61,285 nucleotides of DNA. Source: CAIPVR01 sp049316905 (GTDB taxonomy: Bacteria > Actinomycetota > Acidimicrobiia > Acidimicrobiales > Microtrichaceae). Within the stretch, counting starts at the first letter, position 1. Each line of letters starts with the position of its first letter. A program made the position numbers and the translations under genes. The DNA is taken from NCBI GenBank assembly GCA_049316905.1, contig JBMOJH010000008.1:1-61285 (forward strand), in the 5' to 3' direction. Positions 33,914 through 42,465 of the stretch are shown in pieces. The notes below the pieces were generated by a model. The model did no database searches. It saw only the letters and a list, made by a program, of their open reading frames with translations, and had not been told where the DNA came from.

Positions 33914-34765
33914 GTGCTGGTGGCGGCGTGCGTGAAGTGGGTCGACCTGCGTCCCGAGGTGGACCGGGTGCACGGCACCGTCCGGTCCGTGGGCGGTCCG
34001 GGCGGTGCGGGCTGGGGGGTCAGCGAGGCCGACCGCGCCGCGGTGGAGGTGGCGTTGCAGCTCGGTGCGGCCTGGGACGCGTCCGTGGCCGTGGTCTGCG
34101 CCGGGTCGCCTGACGCGGAACCAGCGCTGCGCGGGCTGCTCGCCGCCGGGGTGGACCGTGCGGTGCGCGTCGACACGACCGGTGACGAGTCGTCGCACGC
34201 GGTGGCGGTGGAGCTCGCCTCGGTCCTGTCGCCCGGCCAGCTCGGCGCGGACGTGGTGGTGTGCGGCGACCACAGCGCGGACCGGGGCAGCGGCACCGTG
34301 CCGGCGTTCCTGGCCCACCACCTGCACGGCGCGCAGGCGCTCGGCCTGGTGCGCGTGGAGCCGGTGGCCCCCGGCCGGGTGCGGGCCGTGCGCCGCCTCG
34401 ACGGCGGTCGCCGTGAGGTGCTGGAGGCCGCCGCACCGATGGTGCTGTCGGTGGAGGGATCGGTCGCGGAGCTGCGCCGGGCCCCGCTGTCGGCCACCCT
34501 GGCCGCCGGTGAGCGGTCGGTGGAGGTGCGACCGGGGCGGCCGGTGCACCACGTGGAGCCCCCGCGCACCCGCCCGTGGCGTCCCCCGCCCCGGGTGGTG
34601 GCCGCGCCCTCGGGTGACGGTGCGCTCGACCGCGTGGTGCAGCTCACCGGCGCGCTCGTGGAACGGAACCCGCCGCGGACGGTGGAGCTCGAGCCGGCCG
34701 AGGCCGCCCGGGCGATCATGGAGCAGCTCCGCACCTGGGGCTACCTGCCCCGCCCGGGGGAATAG
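33914..34765 (+). CDS. Electron transfer flavoprotein beta subunit (mycofactocin-associated)
   Basis: A 283-residue ETF-beta (FixA-like) protein. It starts MLVAACVKWVDLRPEVDRVH, the usual ETF-beta opening, has SEADRAAVEVALQLGAAWDA and VVCGDHSADRGSGTVPAFLA, the nucleotide-binding loop. The C-terminal third is Pro/Arg-rich and atypical. It is encoded after FixX, not next to ETF-alpha, so the four genes alternate. Its TAG stop is inside dispersed repeat copy C and the mftE start codon follows 8 nt later, also in the repeat. Confidence 0.9.
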   Translation: MLVAACVKWVDLRPEVDRVHGTVRSVGGPGGAGWGVSEADRAAVEVALQLGAAWDASVAVVCAGSPDAEPALRGLLAAGVDRAVRVDTTGDESSHAVAVELASVLSPGQLGADVVVCGDHSADRGSGTVPAFLAHHLHGAQALGLVRVEPVAPGRVRAVRRLDGGRREVLEAAAPMVLSVEGSVAELRRAPLSATLAAGERSVEVRPGRPVHHVEPPRTRPWRPPPRVVAAPSGDGALDRVVQLTGALVERNPPRTVELEPAEAARAIMEQLRTWGYLPRPGE

Positions 34766-34793
34766 GGGTCCTCGTGCGCGCCAGGGGCGAGTG
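34760..34793 (-). repeat. Dispersed repeat, copy C (coding on both sides)
   Basis: A 34-base part of the element, identical to copy B at 30 of 34 positions on the minus strand, including GAGGACCCCTATTC. It supplies the stop codon of the ETF-beta gene and the first codons of mftE, so an element of this family has settled exactly at a gene junction. Confidence 0.7.
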
Positions 34794-35526
34794 GAGCGCC
34801 GAGAACGTCCCCGGCCCCGGTTCCCGGCTCGGTGAGCTCGCCTGGCCCGAGGTGCCCGGCGGGTCGGTCCTCGTCGTCCCGCTCGGCAGCTGCGAGCAGC
34901 ACGGCCCGCACCTCCCGCTCGACACCGACACCCGGGTGGCCATGGCATGCGCGGCCGGGCTCGCCGAGGCGGAGGACCGCCTGGTGGTGGCCCCGGCGGT
35001 GACCATCGGCGCCTCCGGCGAGCACGCGGGCTTCCCCGGCACGCTCTCGATCGGCACCGCCGCGCTCGTCGAGGTGCTCGTGGAGATCGTCCGCTCCGCC
35101 CTGCCCCCGCCCGGGGCCGAGCTGCCCCGCCCGTTCCGCGGGGTGGTGATCGTCAACGGCCACGGCGGCAACGTGGAGGCGGTGACCCTCGCGGTCGACC
35201 GCCTCCGCGCCGAGGGTCGGGCGGTGCTGGCCTGGCACCCGCGGGTCCCCGGGGGCGACTCGCACGCGGGGCGCACCGAGACCTCGCTGCTCCTGCACCT
35301 GTGTCCGGAGGTGGTGCGCACCGACCTGATCGCGCCCGGTTCCACGGCCCGGTGGCGGGAGATCGGGGCGGTGGTGCGCGAGCAGGGGCTGGCCGCGGTC
35401 ACGCCCGGCGGGGTGCTCGGCGATCCCACCCCGGCAACCGCGGCGGAGGGTGCCTCGGTGCTCGCGGACCTCGTCGCCGACCTGTCCGCTGCCGTGCGGG
35501 GGTGGCGTGCCACGCTGGGCGGGTGA
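34774..35526 (+). CDS. mftE: Mycofactocin peptidase MftE (creatininase family)
   Basis: Cleaves the modified MftA to release the C-terminal Val-Tyr-derived AHDP. The 250-residue protein has creatininase-fold metal motifs: PLGSCEQHGPHLPLDTDT (Glu, His, Asp ligands), NGHGGNVEAVTLAV and GGDSHAGRTETSLLLHL. Length and motifs match MftE. The GTG at 34774 is 8 nt after the ETF-beta stop; its first codons derive from the dispersed repeat (MRARGEWS). Its stop overlaps the SDR start by 4 nt (GTGA). Confidence 0.95.
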   Translation: MRARGEWSAENVPGPGSRLGELAWPEVPGGSVLVVPLGSCEQHGPHLPLDTDTRVAMACAAGLAEAEDRLVVAPAVTIGASGEHAGFPGTLSIGTAALVEVLVEIVRSALPPPGAELPRPFRGVVIVNGHGGNVEAVTLAVDRLRAEGRAVLAWHPRVPGGDSHAGRTETSLLLHLCPEVVRTDLIAPGSTARWREIGAVVREQGLAAVTPGGVLGDPTPATAAEGASVLADLVADLSAAVRGWRATLGG

Positions 35527-36326
35527 GCGGAGGACCATCCGGGGACGGTGAACGGCCGGTCGCGCTGGTGACCGGCGCGGCGCGGGGGATCGGCGCCGCG
35601 ATCGCCGAGCGCCTCGCGGGCGACGGGTACCGGGTGGTACTGGCCGACCTGGTGGCGCCGGTGGACGGGCTCGAGTACCCGACGGCCACCCCGGAGGACC
35701 TGGCGCTGGCCACGGCCCGGTGCGGCCACGGCGCTCGGTCGGTGGTGCTCGACGTGCGCGACGCGGCCGCGGTCGCCCGCGCCGTGGCCGACCTCGACCG
35801 CCTCGACGCCGTGGTCTGCGCGGCGGGTGTGGTGTGGGGCGGCCGTCCGATCTGGGAGACCCCCGAGCGGTCGTGGCGGGCGATGTTCGACGTGAACGTG
35901 GACGGCGTGTGGAACGTGGTGCGCGCCGCGGTGCCGGCGATCCTCGCCGGGCCGGCCGCGGCCGCGGGAACCGGCCGCATCGTGGCGGTGGCGTCCGTCG
36001 CCGGGGCCCGCGGGCTGCCCTCGATGGGGGCGTACGCGGCGTCGAAGCACGCAGTGGTCGGCCTGGTGCGCAGCCTGGCGGCCGACCTGGGCGGGGCGGG
36101 GATCACCGCCAACGCCGTGTCGCCGGGCTCCACGCGCACGGAGATCCTCCGGGCCTCCGCCGCGGTCTACGGCCTCGACGACATGGAGGAGCTCGCGACG
36201 CACCACCGGTCGGGTCGCCTGCTCGAGCCGGTGGAGGTGGCCGACGCGGTGGCGTGGCTGTGCTCACCCGGGGCCGGCGGCGTGACCGGCTCGGTCGTGG
36301 CCGTGGACGGAGGCATGACCGCGTGA
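35523..36326 (+). CDS. Mycofactocin-coupled SDR oxidoreductase
   Basis: A 267-residue short-chain dehydrogenase. Cofactor motif TGAARGIG, catalytic Tyr/Lys in YAASK, Ser in VASVAG. The segment VDGLEYPTATPEDLALATA, inserted after the second strand, is a mark of the mycofactocin-dependent SDR family, whose NAD is bound so tightly that it does not exchange and whose electrons are thought to leave by mycofactocin. It is coupled to mftE and mftF by GTGA overlaps on both sides. The alcohol or ketone substrate is unknown. Confidence 0.93.
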   Translation: MSGGPSGDGERPVALVTGAARGIGAAIAERLAGDGYRVVLADLVAPVDGLEYPTATPEDLALATARCGHGARSVVLDVRDAAAVARAVADLDRLDAVVCAAGVVWGGRPIWETPERSWRAMFDVNVDGVWNVVRAAVPAILAGPAAAAGTGRIVAVASVAGARGLPSMGAYAASKHAVVGLVRSLAADLGGAGITANAVSPGSTRTEILRASAAVYGLDDMEELATHHRSGRLLEPVEVADAVAWLCSPGAGGVTGSVVAVDGGMTA

Positions 36327-37741
36327 GGTTCAGCGTCGACCCCGAGGTCCGGCGCCTCGACGGCGGCCGGCTCCTCCTCGGCGGTTCACCGTTGCGCCTG
36401 TTCCGGATGACCGAGGGCGGCGCCCGTCTGCTCGACCGCGTGGCCGCGGGGGCGGATGTGGAGGCCCGCCCCGGCGAGGCCCGGCTGCTCAACGCGCTCA
36501 TCGACGCCGGCGTGGTCAACCTCCGGCCGGAGCGGGGCCCGTGGTCCGCAGCGGAGGTCACGCTCGTGGTGCCGGTCCGCGACCGGCCCGACGGTCTCGC
36601 CGAGCTCCTGCGGTCGGTCGCGGCGGCCCGGCCGTCGTCGCGTCCCGCGGCGGTGGTCGTGGTGGACGACGGCTCGGCCGATCCGGTGGCGCACCGCTCG
36701 GTCGCGCTCGCCGCCGGTGCAGCGTACCTGCGGCGTGAGCGGTCCGGGGGCCCGGGGGTGGCCCGCGACGACGGGATCCGCCGGGCCGCGACCGACCTCG
36801 TGGCCGTGCTCGACTCCGACTGCACCGTGGCGGAGGACTGGCTCGAACGACTCCTCCCGCAGTTCACCGACGAGCAGGTGGCCGCCGTGGCCGCCCGCGT
36901 GCGCCCCGAGCCGGGTGAGGGTCCGCTGGCCCGCTACGAGGCGCACCGCTCACCGCTCGACCTCGGCGACCGGGCCGGGCCCGTGGTGGCCGGCACGCGC
37001 CTCTCCTACGTGCCCGCGGCAGGGGTCGTGCTCCGCCGTGATGCGTACGTGCAGGTGGGCGGGTTCGACCCGTCGCTCCGGGTGGGGGAGGACGTGGACC
37101 TGGTCTGGCGGCTCGGGGAGTCCGGGTGGCGCGTGCGGTACGAGCCCGCTGCGGAGGTGCACCACCGGGTGCGGGGCAGCGTGCGTGACTGGCTCGCCCA
37201 GCGGGTGGCCTACGGGACCTCCGCGGCGCTGCTCGAGGAACGCCATCCGGGCGCCGTCGCTCCGGTGCGGTGCTCGCCGTGGAGCGCCGCGGCCTGGGGC
37301 GCCGTGGCCGCCGGTCATCCGGTGGTGGGCGCCGCGGTGGTGGCGGGGACCACCGCCGCGCTGCCCCAGCGACTCGAGCAGCTCCCGACCCGTGAATCGA
37401 TCCGGCTCGCCCTGCTGGGCCACCTCGGTGCCGGGCGACTGCTCGCCCGGGCCGTCACCCGGGCGTGGTGGCCGTTCCTCGCGGTGGCCGCCCCCTGGTC
37501 GCGGGCGGCGCGGCGGGCGCTCGGGCTGTCGGCCGCGGCCGTGGTGACCGACGCGTGGCGCACCGCGGGCGGTTCGCCGGACCGCGTGGGCCTCGACCCC
37601 GTCCGGTTCGGCGCGCTCACGCTGGCCGACGACCTCGCCTACGGGGTCGGGGTATGGGTGGGTTGCGCCCGTCGCCGGTCGCTGCGGGCGCTGCGACCGC
37701 GCCTCACCAACTGGCCCTCCTCGCAGCGGTCCGGCGCCTGA
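36323..37741 (+). CDS. mftF: Mycofactocin glycosyltransferase MftF
   Basis: Adds the beta-1,4-glucose chain to premycofactocin. The 472-residue protein starts VRFSVDPEVRRLDGGRLLLG (GTG start), the family opening. The GT-A domain has VVDDGSADP, VLDSDCTVAEDWLERL (DxD-like) and SLRVGEDVDLVWRLGESGW. The C-terminal region, with RVAYGTSAALLEERHPG and several hydrophobic segments, is the usual MftF tail. Length matches. It ends the run that begins with ETF-alpha. Confidence 0.95.
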   Translation: MRFSVDPEVRRLDGGRLLLGGSPLRLFRMTEGGARLLDRVAAGADVEARPGEARLLNALIDAGVVNLRPERGPWSAAEVTLVVPVRDRPDGLAELLRSVAAARPSSRPAAVVVVDDGSADPVAHRSVALAAGAAYLRRERSGGPGVARDDGIRRAATDLVAVLDSDCTVAEDWLERLLPQFTDEQVAAVAARVRPEPGEGPLARYEAHRSPLDLGDRAGPVVAGTRLSYVPAAGVVLRRDAYVQVGGFDPSLRVGEDVDLVWRLGESGWRVRYEPAAEVHHRVRGSVRDWLAQRVAYGTSAALLEERHPGAVAPVRCSPWSAAAWGAVAAGHPVVGAAVVAGTTAALPQRLEQLPTRESIRLALLGHLGAGRLLARAVTRAWWPFLAVAAPWSRAARRALGLSAAAVVTDAWRTAGGSPDRVGLDPVRFGALTLADDLAYGVGVWVGCARRRSLRALRPRLTNWPSSQRSGA

Positions 37742-37746
37742 CCCAC

Positions 37747-37799
37747 GGCGCCCGGGCTCAAGGCGGGGGCTGCCCGGCGCCGACGTTCCGGGTGGAACG
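37747..37799 (+). terminator. Hairpins after mftF
   Basis: Two stems lie in the 70-nt gap after mftF: GGCGCCCGGGC (37747-37757) with GCCCGGCGCC (37772-37781), one bulged C, and CGTTCC (37784-37789) with GGAACG (37794-37799). There is no U-tract, as is usual in this GC-rich DNA. They probably end or weaken the mycofactocin transcript. Confidence 0.5.
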
Positions 37800-37811
37800 A
37801 ACGGAGCGGGC

Positions 37812-38777
37812 ATGGAAAGGACACACGGGACGCGCCGCACGGCGCCGGTGCTCACGGCGGTCGTGGCGGCGGCAGCGCTGGTGGCCGGCGCCTGCGTGGC
37901 GCCGGGTCCGGGGTCCGCGGGCGGTCCGTGCCCGCTGTTCCCGGCCGACAACGTCTGGCACGCCCGGGTGGACGGCCTGGCGGTGCATCCCCGCGACGCC
38001 GCCTGGCGCACCTCGATCGGTGCCGGCGCGGGCCTGAAGGCCGACTTCGGCTCCGGCACGTGGAACGGCGGACCGATCGGCATCCCGATCACCGAGGTGG
38101 CGGCCACCCCGCCGGCGGTGCCGGTGTCGTTCCTCTACGCGGACGAGAGCGATCCGGGCCCGTACCCCGTGCCACCCGATGCCCGGCGCGAGTGGGGCAG
38201 CGACCACCACGTGCTCGTGCTGGACCGGGCGGCCTGCCGGCTCCACGAGCTGTACGACGCGGACCGCCGGCCCGACGGCAGCTGGACGGCCGGCTCGGGA
38301 GCCGCCTGGGACCTGCGGTCGAACGCGCTCCGCCCGGCGGGTTGGACCTCGGCCGATGCGGCCGGCCTGCCCATCGCCCCCGGTCTGGTCCGCTACGACG
38401 AGGTGGCGTCGGGCCGGATCGACCACGCGATCCGTTTCACCGCACCGCGCACTCAGGACGCGTTCATCTGGCCGGCGCGCCACCGGGCCGGCGTGTCCGC
38501 GGACCCGGCCCTGCCGCCGATGGGCGCCTGGTTCCGGCTGCGGGCCGACTACGACACCTCGCGCCTGCACCCGCAGGCCCGGGTGGTGGCCGAGGCGCTC
38601 AAGGTGCACGGCATGGTGCTGGCCGACAACGGGTCGTCCTGGTTCCTGTCCGGTGAACCGGATCCGCGCTGGGACAACGACGGCCTGCGCGACCTCCAGG
38701 AGATCACCGGCTCCGACCTCCGGGCGGTGGACACCGCGCCGCTGATGGTGCAGCCCGACTCCGGCCGGGTCCGGTGA
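37812..38777 (+). CDS. Secreted lipoprotein with FPADNVW-type domain, unknown function
   Basis: A 321-residue predicted lipoprotein: basic start (MERTHGTRRT), hydrophobic stretch (VLTAVVAAAALVAGA) and a lipobox-like LVAGAC at about residue 28. The mature part begins CPLFPADNVWHARVDGLAVH and goes on with GSGTWNGGPIGIPITEV, DHHVLVLDRAACRLHELYDA and HAIRFTAPRTQDAFIWPARH. I recall proteins with the FPADNVWN start in other actinobacteria, mostly unannotated; no catalytic motif is clear. It follows the mycofactocin cluster but the hairpins make cotranscription uncertain. Confidence 0.8.
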   Translation: MERTHGTRRTAPVLTAVVAAAALVAGACVAPGPGSAGGPCPLFPADNVWHARVDGLAVHPRDAAWRTSIGAGAGLKADFGSGTWNGGPIGIPITEVAATPPAVPVSFLYADESDPGPYPVPPDARREWGSDHHVLVLDRAACRLHELYDADRRPDGSWTAGSGAAWDLRSNALRPAGWTSADAAGLPIAPGLVRYDEVASGRIDHAIRFTAPRTQDAFIWPARHRAGVSADPALPPMGAWFRLRADYDTSRLHPQARVVAEALKVHGMVLADNGSSWFLSGEPDPRWDNDGLRDLQEITGSDLRAVDTAPLMVQPDSGRVR

Positions 38778-38792
38778 GCGGGGTGCACCGGC

Positions 38793-39554
<762 letters not shown>

Positions 39555-39611
39555 GCGGTGAACCTCACGACGGGACGCTACCCGCCGCGGGGGCGGGTCA
39601 CGGACGGATGG

Positions 39612-40454
39612 TCAGCCGGGCGCGAAGGTGGGCGCGCCCGTCCCGGCCTCGTCGTCACGGAGGACCGTGATGGGGTCGCGGACGTCGTCGACGTAGCCGA
39701 GCGCGTACGCCCCCATCTGGTAGCCCATCAGGCGCTGCACCCGCTCGGGCAGGCCCCGGGCCACCTCGACGGGCACCGACAGGTACTGGTTCTCCTCCTG
39801 GCGGAGCCAGCCGAGCACGTAGTCGACGTTCACGCCGATCCGGTCCTCGTCGGTGGTGTTGGCGCCGCCGCCGTGGACCGTTCGGCCGGTATAGATCACC
39901 ACGGAACCGCGGGGCATGTCGGCCGCCACCGCGTCCGCGTCGGTGAACGTGTCGGCCCCCACGTCGCCGTGGCTGTCGGGCACCACCCGGGTGGCGCCGT
40001 TCGCCGCGGTGAAGTCGGTGAGCGCCCAGATGGTCGACACCTCCACGTGGACGTCGGGTGGGAACGGGAAGAAGTCGAAGCACCACTGGTCGCGGTGCAG
40101 GGCCTGCGCCGTCGCGCCCGGACCGAGCGTGATCGCCTGGGTGAGGTGGAGCTGGAACGTGGAGCGGTCGGGCCAGAGCACCCGCTCGCAGACGCCGAGG
40201 ACGGTGGGGTGGGCCACGAGGTCCACCGACGAGCGCGAGCGGCCGAGCAGCCCGCCGGTGCGGCGGGTGGCGGTGCCGGAGAAGTCGTCGCCGCCCGCCG
40301 GGGTGGCGGCGATCCACGGGGCGAGCTCGGCGGCGACCCGGTCGCACACCTCGGGTGGGGCGAGCCGCTCCACCACGGCCACCCCGTGGTCGGCCACCGC
40401 GGCGGCGACCTCCTCCGCGGGTGCGTCGGCGTCGAAACGGGGCAGGCTGGTCAT
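39612..40454 (-). CDS. Phytanoyl-CoA dioxygenase (PhyH) family protein
   Basis: A 280-residue Fe(II)/2-oxoglutarate oxygenase. The HxD iron pair is in QALHRDQWCFDFFP and the distal His in YTGRTVHGGGANTT, followed by an Arg in DRIGVNVDYVLGW that could bind 2-oxoglutarate. PhyH proteins hydroxylate acyl-CoAs or small metabolites; the substrate is not predictable here. It stands alone between convergent/divergent neighbours. The ATG at 40454 is 53 nt from the divergent amidotransferase start. Confidence 0.88.
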   Translation of the reverse strand: MTSLPRFDADAPAEEVAAAVADHGVAVVERLAPPEVCDRVAAELAPWIAATPAGGDDFSGTATRRTGGLLGRSRSSVDLVAHPTVLGVCERVLWPDRSTFQLHLTQAITLGPGATAQALHRDQWCFDFFPFPPDVHVEVSTIWALTDFTAANGATRVVPDSHGDVGADTFTDADAVAADMPRGSVVIYTGRTVHGGGANTTDEDRIGVNVDYVLGWLRQEENQYLSVPVEVARGLPERVQRLMGYQMGAYALGYVDDVRDPITVLRDDEAGTGAPTFAPG

Positions 40455-40507
40455 ACCCGGAGTCTCGCCGATCGACGGGGGCTCGTGCCGTCTGGGAAGC
40501 TCGGGTC

Positions 40508-41227
40508 GTGCGGGCCCTCCACGTCCATCACGACCCCAACTCGCTGCCCGGCCTCGTGGGGGCGGCGCTGGCGGCCCAGGGTGTGGAGGAGGTGGTGCAC
40601 CGCGTGTGCGTCACGCCGGGATCGCCGGTGGGCGATCCCGTCTTCCCCGAACCGGACGCGTTCGACCTGGTGGTCCTGTACGGGTCGCGCTGGTCGTTCG
40701 ACGACCCGGCCGTGGCGCACTGGGTGGACCCCGAGCAGGAGTTCCTCCGGGCCGCCGACGCGGCCGGCGTCCCCGTCCTCGGCCTGTGCTTCGGCGGCCA
40801 GGTGCTCGCCGCCGCGCTCGGCGGTTCGGTGGGTCGCGCCGCGCACCCCGAGGTCGGGTGGTGCGCGGTCGAGCCGGCCGACCCCGGAACGGCTGCCGGC
40901 CGCGCCGCCCTCGAGGCCGGGGTGGTCGCCGGTCCGTGGCTCCAGTGGCACGGCGACGCCTTCACGCCGCCCCCCGGCGCCCTCGAGCTCGCTCGCACCG
41001 GAGCCGGCGCGCAGGCCTTCCGGCTTGGCGGCCACCTCGGCCTGCAGTTCCACCCCGAGGCCGACCGGGAGGTGCTCGAGGCGTGGCTCATCGACGACGA
41101 CCTCGACCAGCTCGAGGCCGCCGGGGTGGACCCCGACGTGTTCCTCGCCGACTGCGACCGTCACCGCGCCGGAGCGGAGGCCCGGGCCCGCGCGTTGGTG
41201 GAGCGGGTGCTGTCGCGCGTCGCGTAG
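40508..41227 (+). CDS. Class I glutamine amidotransferase-like protein
   Basis: A 239-residue GATase1 protein related to the GuaA amidotransferase domain. The nucleophile elbow is LGLCFGGQVLAAALG and the His-Glu pair is in LGLQFHPEADREVLEAW. It stands alone without a synthetase domain, like many actinobacterial gamma-glutamyl hydrolase or GMP synthase-like proteins. GTG at 40508 gives the usual N-terminus (RALHVHHDPNSLPGLVG). The acceptor is unknown. Confidence 0.88.
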   Translation: MRALHVHHDPNSLPGLVGAALAAQGVEEVVHRVCVTPGSPVGDPVFPEPDAFDLVVLYGSRWSFDDPAVAHWVDPEQEFLRAADAAGVPVLGLCFGGQVLAAALGGSVGRAAHPEVGWCAVEPADPGTAAGRAALEAGVVAGPWLQWHGDAFTPPPGALELARTGAGAQAFRLGGHLGLQFHPEADREVLEAWLIDDDLDQLEAAGVDPDVFLADCDRHRAGAEARARALVERVLSRVA

Positions 41228-41276
41228 GGTCCGGCGCGCACCGCCGCACCGAGCGGCGGCCCGAGGGAGGCCGACG

Positions 41277-41846
41277 ATGCCGTTCAACGAGTTCGACAAG
41301 CTGGGCCCGCTGCGGGTGCTCGCCGGCGAGTGGGAGGGCGAGGGCGGTCTCGATGTCTCGTTCCACCACGCGGAGGGCGAGGTGGGCGACACCGAGTACC
41401 GGGAGAAGGTCACCTTCAACCCGTTCGGTCCGGTCGACAACGGGGACCAGTGCCTCTACGGGCTCGACTACCGCATGGCCGCGTGGCGCGGCGACGAGGA
41501 GGACCCCTTCCACACCGAGGTGGGCTACTGGCTGTGGTGCGGGGACTCCGGCACCGTCATGCGGTCGTTCATGGTGCCCCGGGGCACCGTGGTGCTCGCC
41601 GCCGCGGTGGGTGTGGCGCCCGACGCCACCGAGTTCACCCTGTCGGCCGAGCTCGGCGACCCGGTGTACGGGATCCTCGAGAACAAGTACCTGTCGGGTC
41701 GCGCCTCCACCGTGCGCTACGAGTGCACCGTCCGCACCGCCGGCGACGAGTTCTCCTACGACGAGGACACGGTGCTCCGGATGAAGGAGATGGAGGGCGA
41801 GTTCCACCACACCGACCGGAACCACCTCCGCCGCATCACGTCCTGA
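41277..41846 (+). CDS. Nitrobindin-like heme-binding beta-barrel protein
   Basis: A 189-residue FABP/THAP4-like protein. It starts GPLRVLAGEWEGEGGLDVSF and has HTEVGYWLWCGDSGTVMRSF, VPRGTVVLAAAVG and FHHTDRNHLRRI, close to bacterial nitrobindins. In true nitrobindin a His near the C-terminus binds heme; HHTDRNHLRRI provides such residues. The ATG follows GAGGGAGG. Suggested roles are NO or peroxynitrite handling, or lipid binding. It is 49 nt after the amidotransferase gene and may be cotranscribed. Confidence 0.85.
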   Translation: MPFNEFDKLGPLRVLAGEWEGEGGLDVSFHHAEGEVGDTEYREKVTFNPFGPVDNGDQCLYGLDYRMAAWRGDEEDPFHTEVGYWLWCGDSGTVMRSFMVPRGTVVLAAAVGVAPDATEFTLSAELGDPVYGILENKYLSGRASTVRYECTVRTAGDEFSYDEDTVLRMKEMEGEFHHTDRNHLRRITS

Positions 41847-41859
41847 CCCCCCGACCCCA

Positions 41860-41909
41860 GCTCTGTGATGCTGCTGACGACACATGTGTCGTCAGCAGCA
41901 TCACAAAGC
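41860..41909. repeat. 42-bp perfect palindrome (50 bp with one mismatch)
   Basis: Bases 41864-41905 are an exact palindrome with no loop, centred on ACATGT at 41884/41885; its half-site reads TGTGATGCTGCTGACGACACA. With one C-A mismatch it extends to 41860-41909. It lies 13 nt after the nitrobindin-like stop and 20 nt before the KstR-like box. As RNA it would be a 20-bp hairpin followed by only three A residues, so on the minus strand it is followed by no U-run and on the plus strand by AAA. It may be a terminator, a cruciform or a protein site. Confidence 0.9.
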
Positions 41910-41928
41910 CGGGGAGTGGGAGCGGAAC

Positions 41929-41946
41929 GAGAACGTGTTCTAGTCT
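41929..41946 (+). promoter_or_regulatory. KstR-like box overlapping -10 of the steroid-type operon
   Basis: GAGAACGTGTTCTA (41929-41942) fits the KstR core AACnnGTT; read on the other strand it is TAGAACACGTTCTC, one base from the published consensus TAGAACACGTTCTA. TAGTCT at 41941-41946 is a good -10 and overlaps the box, so a bound repressor would block RNA polymerase. The first gene starts about 50 nt downstream. Confidence 0.65.
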
Positions 41947-41997
41947 GCGGCCCGCACGTCCCGGGGCGGTCCCGGGGCACTGCCCGAGGGGGTGGCC

Positions 41998-42465
41998 GTG
42001 GGCCAGCAGGCCAGAGCGGATGACGAGCTGCTGCACGCTCCGCTCGTCATCGAGTACGGGTTCAACCGCACCACCGGACCGGTCGTGGGCGCGTTCCTCA
42101 CCGGCCTCCGCGAGCAGCGGGTGTTCGGCATCCGCGGCGTCGACGGCCGGGTGGTCTGCCCGCCCGTGGAGTACGACCCCGCCACCGGTGAGCCGCTGAC
42201 CGAGATGGTCGAGGTGGGCGCCGAGGGCACGGTCACCTCCTGGTCGTGGGTCCCCACCGACCGCGAGGCCCAGCCACTGCCGGCGCCCTACGCCCTGGCG
42301 ATGGTCCGTCTCGACGGGGCCGACACGTCGATGCTCCACGTGGTCGACGCCGGCTCGCCCGACTCGATCGCCACCGGTGACCGGGTCCGGATCCGCTGGG
42401 CCGATGAGCGCACCGGGTCGATCCTCGACATCGCCTGCTTCGAACCCGCCGGAGGTGCGTCATGA
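41998..42465 (+). CDS. DUF35 OB-fold protein (first of a pair)
   Basis: A 155-residue DUF35-type protein. VCPPVEYDPATGEPLTEMVE is the degraded rubredoxin-like part, with one Cys instead of the usual four, and GAEGTVTSWSWVPTDREAQP with LAMVRLDGADTSMLHVVDAG is the OB-fold. DUF35 proteins, for example ChsH2 C-terminal domain, bind thiolase-like partners such as Ltp2 and are needed for their activity. GTG at 41998 is chosen (GAGGGGG upstream); a GTG at 41992 is possible. It overlaps the next gene by 4 nt (ATGA). Confidence 0.85.
   Translation: MGQQARADDELLHAPLVIEYGFNRTTGPVVGAFLTGLREQRVFGIRGVDGRVVCPPVEYDPATGEPLTEMVEVGAEGTVTSWSWVPTDREAQPLPAPYALAMVRLDGADTSMLHVVDAGSPDSIATGDRVRIRWADERTGSILDIACFEPAGGAS

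Noticed and set aside
32135..34948. 937-codon open frame on the minus strand
   Set aside because: It is antisense to ETF-alpha, FixC, FixX and ETF-beta, and the translation has no recognisable motif; long antisense frames are normal in DNA this rich in G and C.
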